64,000 nucleotides of DNA from Alphaproteobacteria bacterium (lineage in GTDB: Bacteria > Pseudomonadota > Alphaproteobacteria > Reyranellales > Reyranellaceae). Shown here piece by piece: positions 59,777-64,000 of the stretch. How positions within the stretch are numbered: the stretch's first letter is position 1; each line of letters starts with the position of its first letter. The position numbers and the translations under genes were made by a program. The notes under the pieces were generated by a model, which worked only from the letters and a program-made list of their open reading frames with translations, ran no database searches and was not told the DNA's origin. Where the stretch lies: contig JAFKFK010000018.1 in NCBI GenBank assembly GCA_017307275.1, positions 170,875 to 234,874 of the forward strand, given 5' to 3'.

Positions 59777-61054
59777 TCACTCGAACAACATGATGGGATC
59801 GACCTTCCACAGGCGGCGGATGGCGAAGAGGCTGGAAACCACCGTCATGATCACGCAGGCGACCAGAGCCACGACCATCTCGCGCAGCCCCATCGTCATG
59901 CCGAGATGCATCGCCGCCTCGGTCGCGCCGTAGACGAAGCGCCCGAGTGTGAAGGCCACCAGGAAGGCCGGCGTGATGATGGCGGCGCCGATCTGTCCGA
60001 TCATGAACAGGAAGAACCACCAGTCGTAGCCCAGGCTCTTCAGGATCGCGTATTCGGGCAAGTAGAAGCGGATGATCTGATACTGGGCATAGTAAATGAA
60101 CACCATGCCGATCATCACGCCCATGATGAAGCCCAGATCGGTGATGTAGCCGACCGGCGTCTCGCGCGACCAGTAGGTGCGTTCGCGCTTCTCGAAATCG
60201 CGGATGGTGATGACTTCGCCACGGCCGGCGAGAGCCTTGTTGATCTCCTCGCGCACGAGATCCAGATCGGCGCCCTTCACGAGCTTGATGCCGATGAAGG
60301 CCGGCCGATCGGACCACCAGGCGCCGAAGACCTCGGCCATGGTATCTTCGGACATCAGGATCGCGCCGTCGTTCAGCACGTTGGGCCCAAGAGCGAAGTT
60401 GCCGACCACGAAGAGCTGGCGCAGGAGGCCGCGATTGTCCGGCGGCCCCAGAACCTGGAACTCAGGCTTACCGGGCCCGACCGATTCGGCCAGATTGCCG
60501 AAGTAAGGCCGCGACTCGCGGTCGTAGAGCATGCGCCGGGCTTCGCGCAGCCGGTAAAGATTCTCACGCAGCCCAGGGACGTCGATGGCTGGCCGTTCGA
60601 CGTCGATGGCGTACCAGGCGATACGGCGGGGCGTCGACATTCCGGCATGGGTCATCGACATGACGCCGAACCAGAATGGCATCGTCGTAGCGACCGACGA
60701 ATTGGCGGAAACCACGTCCGTCATGGCAGCCGGCACTTCGCCGTGAAGCTGCAGCGACTTGAAGCCGTAGGGAACCAGTACGAGGTCCCCCACCACGGAG
60801 CGGTGAAGACGGATCGCCGAGTCGTAGACCGCGCGCTCGATGCCGAGCTGGGCAAAGATCACCAGCAGGCTCGCGGTCACGCCGGCGAGCGACAGCAACG
60901 TGCTGGTCCGCTGGCGCTTGAGCTGCTGCGAGCCGAGCGGCATCGCCGTCGCCGTCCGGGCGGCGGCCTTCAGACGCGCCAGCGAAAACTGCGGCCACCA
61001 CTGGAACCATTGCCGTCGCCGCGACGACGGAACGGCAGGCAGCGTAACGGCCAT
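59777..61054 (-). CDS. ABC transporter permease, DevC/FtsX-MacB type
   Basis: 425 residues. Helix near 53-72 (LSLAGVTASLLVIFAQLG), a periplasmic domain from about 75 to 295, then three C-terminal helices (LGFIMGVMIGMVFIYYAQY, IGAAIITPAFLVAFTLG, VVALVACVIMTVVSSLF). The four-helix FtsX-like fold with a large extracytoplasmic domain, and the DPIMLFE end, match the DevC branch, which exports glycolipids with DevB and TolC in cyanobacteria. One-base overlap with the HlyD gene stop (TAATG) shows coupling. Confidence 0.85.
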   Translation of the reverse strand: MAVTLPAVPSSRRRQWFQWWPQFSLARLKAAARTATAMPLGSQQLKRQRTSTLLSLAGVTASLLVIFAQLGIERAVYDSAIRLHRSVVGDLVLVPYGFKSLQLHGEVPAAMTDVVSANSSVATTMPFWFGVMSMTHAGMSTPRRIAWYAIDVERPAIDVPGLRENLYRLREARRMLYDRESRPYFGNLAESVGPGKPEFQVLGPPDNRGLLRQLFVVGNFALGPNVLNDGAILMSEDTMAEVFGAWWSDRPAFIGIKLVKGADLDLVREEINKALAGRGEVITIRDFEKRERTYWSRETPVGYITDLGFIMGVMIGMVFIYYAQYQIIRFYLPEYAILKSLGYDWWFFLFMIGQIGAAIITPAFLVAFTLGRFVYGATEAAMHLGMTMGLREMVVALVACVIMTVVSSLFAIRRLWKVDPIMLFE

Positions 61055-62052
61055 TACAGGAAGGTGACGCGCGTCTCGCGTCCCAGCACCTGCGGCATGC
61101 TGGAGGGGTCATCGAGCTGAATCTCGACCTGCACGACACGGGCGTCGGTCGAGGAGCCGCCATCCGGCTCGATACGCTGCATACGCTTCACCGTCGGCGC
61201 CACGCGGGAAATCGTTCCCTTGTAGACGGTCGGGCTGCCACGGAACGTGACCTCTACCTTGCCACCGGGCGAGATCCGCCCGATCTGAAGTTCGTCGACG
61301 TCGGCCAGGACCCGGAGCTGCGAGAGATCCACGATCTTGGCGATACCGTTGGTCGAGACACGCTCGCCCTGCCGCGTGTAGATCTGGATCACGACGCCGT
61401 CGAGCGGCGAGCGAACCAGTGCCTGTTCGCGGGTATTGCGAGTGTTGGAAAGCTTCGTCTCGGTAATGGAGATCTCGGTGTCGATCTGGGCCAGGTCGCT
61501 CTGCAGGGTTTCCTTCTGCACACGCAGCTTCGCCTGCTCGCGCTCGAGATTCTGCTGCGAGATCGAAAGTTCGAGCTGCTTCTGATCCGGCGGCTTGCCC
61601 GACCGCTGCATCTCAAGCTGCTTGAGCTTCAGCTCCTCGGCCGAAGACTTTACGACGACTTCCTGCATCGCGATTTCGGCAGTCCGGAAGCCGCTGATCA
61701 TGGCTTCGCGCTGCTGCTTGGTCTTGGCGAGCTCGGCCTCGGTCGTGCGGACAGCGATATCGGCCTTGGGATAGTTCGAGAGGACGGCGATGATCTCGTC
61801 CTTCTTCACCTTCTGGCCGTCGGCGATCTTGAGCTCGATCAGCACGCCGCCACCCTGGGGGTCACCGGCAATGATCGCGGTGCCCGACGGAGCGTCCGTG
61901 TAACCGCGTGAGATTAGCGGCGGTGCCTGCCGCGCCGCATCCTGGGCGCTGCTGGTCTGCCGACTGGGCGTTACCCATAGGAGAATGGCGCCGACGACGA
62001 GCAACGCCGCCAATCCTGCCGCACCCCATGTGAACTTCTTTGCCTGCGCCAT
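61054..62052 (-). CDS. HlyD/DevB-type periplasmic adaptor (membrane fusion protein)
   Basis: 332 residues. N-terminal membrane anchor (AGLAALLVVGAILLWV), then the biotinyl-lipoyl half GGGVLIELKIADGQKVKKDEIIAVLS, a long coiled-coil hairpin (about 95-200, rich in Glu/Gln/Lys), the second lipoyl half LVRSPLDGVVIQIYTRQGERV and a beta-barrel VLADVDELQIGRISPGGKVEVTF. Links the DevC/DevA pump across the periplasm to an outer-membrane channel. No TolC is nearby, so the Wza-like protein next door or a distant TolC must serve. Confidence 0.88.
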   Translation of the reverse strand: MAQAKKFTWGAAGLAALLVVGAILLWVTPSRQTSSAQDAARQAPPLISRGYTDAPSGTAIIAGDPQGGGVLIELKIADGQKVKKDEIIAVLSNYPKADIAVRTTEAELAKTKQQREAMISGFRTAEIAMQEVVVKSSAEELKLKQLEMQRSGKPPDQKQLELSISQQNLEREQAKLRVQKETLQSDLAQIDTEISITETKLSNTRNTREQALVRSPLDGVVIQIYTRQGERVSTNGIAKIVDLSQLRVLADVDELQIGRISPGGKVEVTFRGSPTVYKGTISRVAPTVKRMQRIEPDGGSSTDARVVQVEIQLDDPSSMPQVLGRETRVTFL

Positions 62053-62093
62053 ACGGAATTATACCAAAAAACGGCTGAGATTGCGCCCCCAGA

Positions 62094-63314
62094 TCAGAAC
62101 GTTGTCGACGGGATAACCGTGCCCCTCGTAATGCCCACGATCGAGAACGTGCGATAGATCGAAGTCAGGATCTTGTCGTACTCGTAGAGCGGAGCATTCG
62201 TGACGTAGATGACATCTCGCGGCTGGATCGGGAACTGTTGTGCAATGAAAATAGAGACTGGTTGGTAGAGGTCCAGTCTAAAAACGCGGGCCCGGGCTGT
62301 GGGATCTCTCTCCAAATCCCCCATTCTGAACACATAAACGCCAGTTTTGTTTGCGCGCTGATCAGCCAGGCCACCGACCGTACCCAGTGCTTCGAGCAGG
62401 CTGGTCCTCTGCTTCGACAGCTCCACGTTGCCCGACTTCATCACAGCGCCAAGCACGGTATAGACGCGCGAATTGGGGCGTACGACGATCTCATCGTTCT
62501 TCTGGAGCGCTATGTCGCGGCCAGCCAGCAGATCGGAGTACTGCGTCTGCAGGATCACCTGCCCCTGCCGCCGCACCACGACCTCGACTTGGTTCGATGG
62601 GCTTGTGGCGAAACCAGGCTGCGAGCTGCCCCCGACCGGGCCGCCGGCGCGGCTGATTGCTTCGGCAAGGGTCCGCACGCCGTCGAGCATCGAGATGCGC
62701 CCTGGCTGCTTGACGTCGCCCGAGACCATCACCGTGTGAGTGCGGTCGGCAACGAATTCGACGATCACCTGCGGGTCCTGGGCCTTCCCCGAGGCCGCGA
62801 CCTGCTGGCTGACCTTCTTCTCGATCTGGCCGAGATCCATGCCTGCGACATGGATGGTGCCGACGAAGGGCACGCTGATCGTGCCGTCGTCCGTCACCCG
62901 CTGGACGCCGAAATCAGCGCCAGGCCGCTGGATGGTCGGGAAGATGCTGCCTTCGTACGGCTCGAAAATGCGCACTTTGAGCACATCGCCTGGCGCCACT
63001 GAAATGCGCCCGCCGGACGAGATATTGCTTACTGACGAGGGAACGTCGAAGGCCGGCAGATGATTGTAGCTGGCGATCGTCGTCGGCGTGAGATCGATGA
63101 CATCGAACGGCAGCGCTTCCGTGCTGGTGGCAGCAGCGCCTCCCATCCACGGGCCATCGCCCGGGATCGCCGTACAACCTGCAACACCGATGCCCAAGCC
63201 GAGGACAATGGCGATAGGGCGCGCAGTTGCGCGCAACCAACTCCAAACTGTCAAATCCCTGTCTCCGTCCGGAACGGTCGCCGCGTTGATCGCCAGCGCC
63301 GCGTCCCATCGCAT
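62094..63314 (-). CDS. Outer-membrane polysaccharide export lipoprotein, Wza/OPX family
   Basis: 406 residues. The lipobox LGIGVAGC lies about residue 47, so the protein is an outer-membrane lipoprotein after a long N-terminal signal; a later start could exist but none is better. The Poly_export domain follows: SVAPGDVLKVRIFEPYEG, GTISVPFVGTIHVAGMDLGQIEKKV, then SLBB domains VMVSGDVKQPGRISMLDGVRTLAEAI and VYTVLGAVMKSGNVELSKQRTSLLEAL. It forms the octameric exit channel for capsule or EPS. It sits 41 bp before the HlyD gene and 25 bp after the STAS gene. No Wzc kinase partner is present. Confidence 0.9.
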   Translation of the reverse strand: MRWDAALAINAATVPDGDRDLTVWSWLRATARPIAIVLGLGIGVAGCTAIPGDGPWMGGAAATSTEALPFDVIDLTPTTIASYNHLPAFDVPSSVSNISSGGRISVAPGDVLKVRIFEPYEGSIFPTIQRPGADFGVQRVTDDGTISVPFVGTIHVAGMDLGQIEKKVSQQVAASGKAQDPQVIVEFVADRTHTVMVSGDVKQPGRISMLDGVRTLAEAISRAGGPVGGSSQPGFATSPSNQVEVVVRRQGQVILQTQYSDLLAGRDIALQKNDEIVVRPNSRVYTVLGAVMKSGNVELSKQRTSLLEALGTVGGLADQRANKTGVYVFRMGDLERDPTARARVFRLDLYQPVSIFIAQQFPIQPRDVIYVTNAPLYEYDKILTSIYRTFSIVGITRGTVIPSTTF

Positions 63315-63339
63315 GGTCCTGCCTCAGCAGGGGCAGTAA

Positions 63340-63723
63340 TTAACCCGTGGCGCCACGCCGGTGCAAGCGCTCCGCAGGATCACCCACAGGCCCGCGTTTC
63401 AACCGGTTGGCGGCATCCGCTGTGTTTTCGGCAACGTCGAAGAGCTCTGAAAAGCCGCTGACAAGGAGGCAATCGGCTGCCGGCCCCGAGAAGCGACACA
63501 GCACGACCCGTGCCCCCACCTCCGCCGCACGATGGAGCACCGTTGCAAGAGTTCGCACCCCCGCTGCGCTCATGTAGGTGACGTCGCTGCCGTCGACGAT
63601 GATGCGTGCATTCGGTCGCACTTCCGCCAGCAGCAGCGTTTCCACCGACGCGGCAGTCACTGAATCAACGCGCGCCGGCAGCATGACCGTCGATATCGAT
63701 TTTTCGATGTTCAAGTCTCTCAT
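63340..63723 (-). CDS. STAS-domain protein (anti-sigma-factor-antagonist-like)
   Basis: 127 residues from ATG 63723 (MRDLNIEKSISTVMLPARVD), overlapping the upstream gene stop by 4 bases (ATGA). One STAS domain: IIVDGSDVTYMSAAGVRTLATVLHRAAEVGARVVLCRFSG. The loop before the helix has YMSAAGVRTL, with the Ser that kinases phosphorylate in SpoIIAA-like proteins. It may gate a partner-switch or, as in exopolysaccharide operons, tune a synthase or transporter. The cognate kinase or phosphatase is not in view. Confidence 0.82.
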   Translation of the reverse strand: MRDLNIEKSISTVMLPARVDSVTAASVETLLLAEVRPNARIIVDGSDVTYMSAAGVRTLATVLHRAAEVGARVVLCRFSGPAADCLLVSGFSELFDVAENTADAANRLKRGPVGDPAERLHRRGATG

Positions 63724-64000
63724 ACGGATGTCCTTGAAGCGCTTTTGCCGCGGCTGCGCCATTCGCCACCAAGATCGGTGCCCCGCCAGGGAATGCGGCG
63801 CCCCCCGATTGCACACATAGCCAATACCGGCGCCAGGGCTTCGCGAACCAAAGCCGCTCCCGCCGCCGACCAGCCGAACGAAAGACGGCGCCCCGCCATG
63901 AACCACTTTTCCCCGGCAAGCCAGGCCAGCAGATGGGCAATCAAAGCGGTCGCAACCAGGCCAGTCGCGACGCCGCTGCCCAGCAATGCGGCGGCCCCTA
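63720..64000 (-). CDS. C-terminal fragment of a membrane glycosyltransferase (cut by window end)
   Basis: The open frame runs to the window edge; about 93 residues are seen. There is a membrane helix (GSGVATGLVATALIAHLLAWL) and the end segment REALAPVLAMCAIGGRRIPWRGTDLG. The W-R-G stretch after a membrane helix resembles the end of ceramide-glucosyltransferase/HpnI-like GT21 proteins (ITWRGxxY type), but this is a tentative reading. It is the first gene in view of the leftward glycan cluster and couples to the STAS gene through ATGA. Confidence 0.45.
   Translation of the reverse strand, partial: GAAALLGSGVATGLVATALIAHLLAWLAGEKWFMAGRRLSFGWSAAGAALVREALAPVLAMCAIGGRRIPWRGTDLGGEWRSRGKSASRTSV

Noticed and set aside
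1..64000. CRISPR arrays, insertion sequences, prophage genes or integration sites
   Set aside because: No regularly spaced repeats and no transposase, integrase or phage motifs were seen. tRNA-Val at 3101 has no integrase or partial tRNA copy nearby that would mark an attachment site.

Overview
The window is GC-rich, densely coded DNA with no gene-free stretch over 300 bases. The gene families suggest a metabolically versatile alphaproteobacterium, possibly Rhodospirillales/Hyphomicrobiales and Reyranella-like. That placement is an inference from gene content, because there is no rRNA or other strong phylogenetic marker. No transposase, integrase, phage gene or CRISPR array was seen.

Layout. 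1-3.2 kb: amino-sugar housekeeping genes (5'-part of glmS, then glmU), a Gph-type phosphatase and tRNA-Val(CAC). 3.2-14.1 kb: a 2OG-oxygenase fusion protein, two further 2OG-Fe(II) dioxygenases, an M81/MlrC peptidase, an AhpD-like protein, an M20 peptidase, an Fe-alcohol dehydrogenase, two small exported proteins and a CadC-like regulator with TPRs. 14.1-19.3 kb: a five-gene leftward operon (PrpF, DAO oxidase, class III aminotransferase, ureohydrolase, YHS protein). 19.4-20.1 kb: an AT-richer orphan membrane protein.

20-39 kb: a two-part 2-aminoethylphosphonate (AEP) catabolic regulon. One part is a leftward ABC importer (PhnS/T/U2 type, 20.1-23.9 kb). The other is leftward phnW-phnA-phnY with a divergent LysR regulator and a Na/Pi-cotransporter-like gene (32.8-39.4 kb). 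The pathway reads AEP uptake, then phosphonoacetaldehyde, phosphonoacetate, and acetate plus Pi. The two parts are tied together by a 51-bp element (42/51 identical) found only upstream of phnS and upstream of phnW, where it reaches the lysR start codon. Between them lie two PEP-mutase/isocitrate-lyase paralogues, MarR and ArsR regulators, a hydratase, a Baeyer-Villiger-type monooxygenase, an MFS permease, a rhodanese, a Bug-type binding protein and a GFA protein.

39.4-51.1 kb: eight leftward genes that look like one operon: ATP-dependent hydantoinase HyuA/HyuB, TRAP transporter DctP/Q/M, a glutamine-synthetase-like ligase, an Fe-alcohol dehydrogenase and a sarcosine/dimethylglycine-dehydrogenase-like FAD-GcvT protein. 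The last three are coupled by one-base stop/start overlaps. The best guess is catabolism of an N-methylated cyclic amide or amine such as N-methylhydantoin/sarcosine.

51.2-64 kb: rightward cyclic-nucleotide-gated K+ channel, FAD oxidoreductase, ManC and an amidinotransferase/DDAH-like enzyme. These converge on a leftward cluster: C-terminus of a membrane glycosyltransferase (cut by the window end), STAS protein, Wza-like outer-membrane export protein, DevB/DevC/DevA-type ABC export machinery and two processive GT2 synthases. Pairing an OPX channel with a DevBCA-type exporter and tandem GT2 synthases, with no Wzx/Wzy/Wzc in view, makes this the best candidate for an undescribed glycan or glycolipid synthesis and export system.
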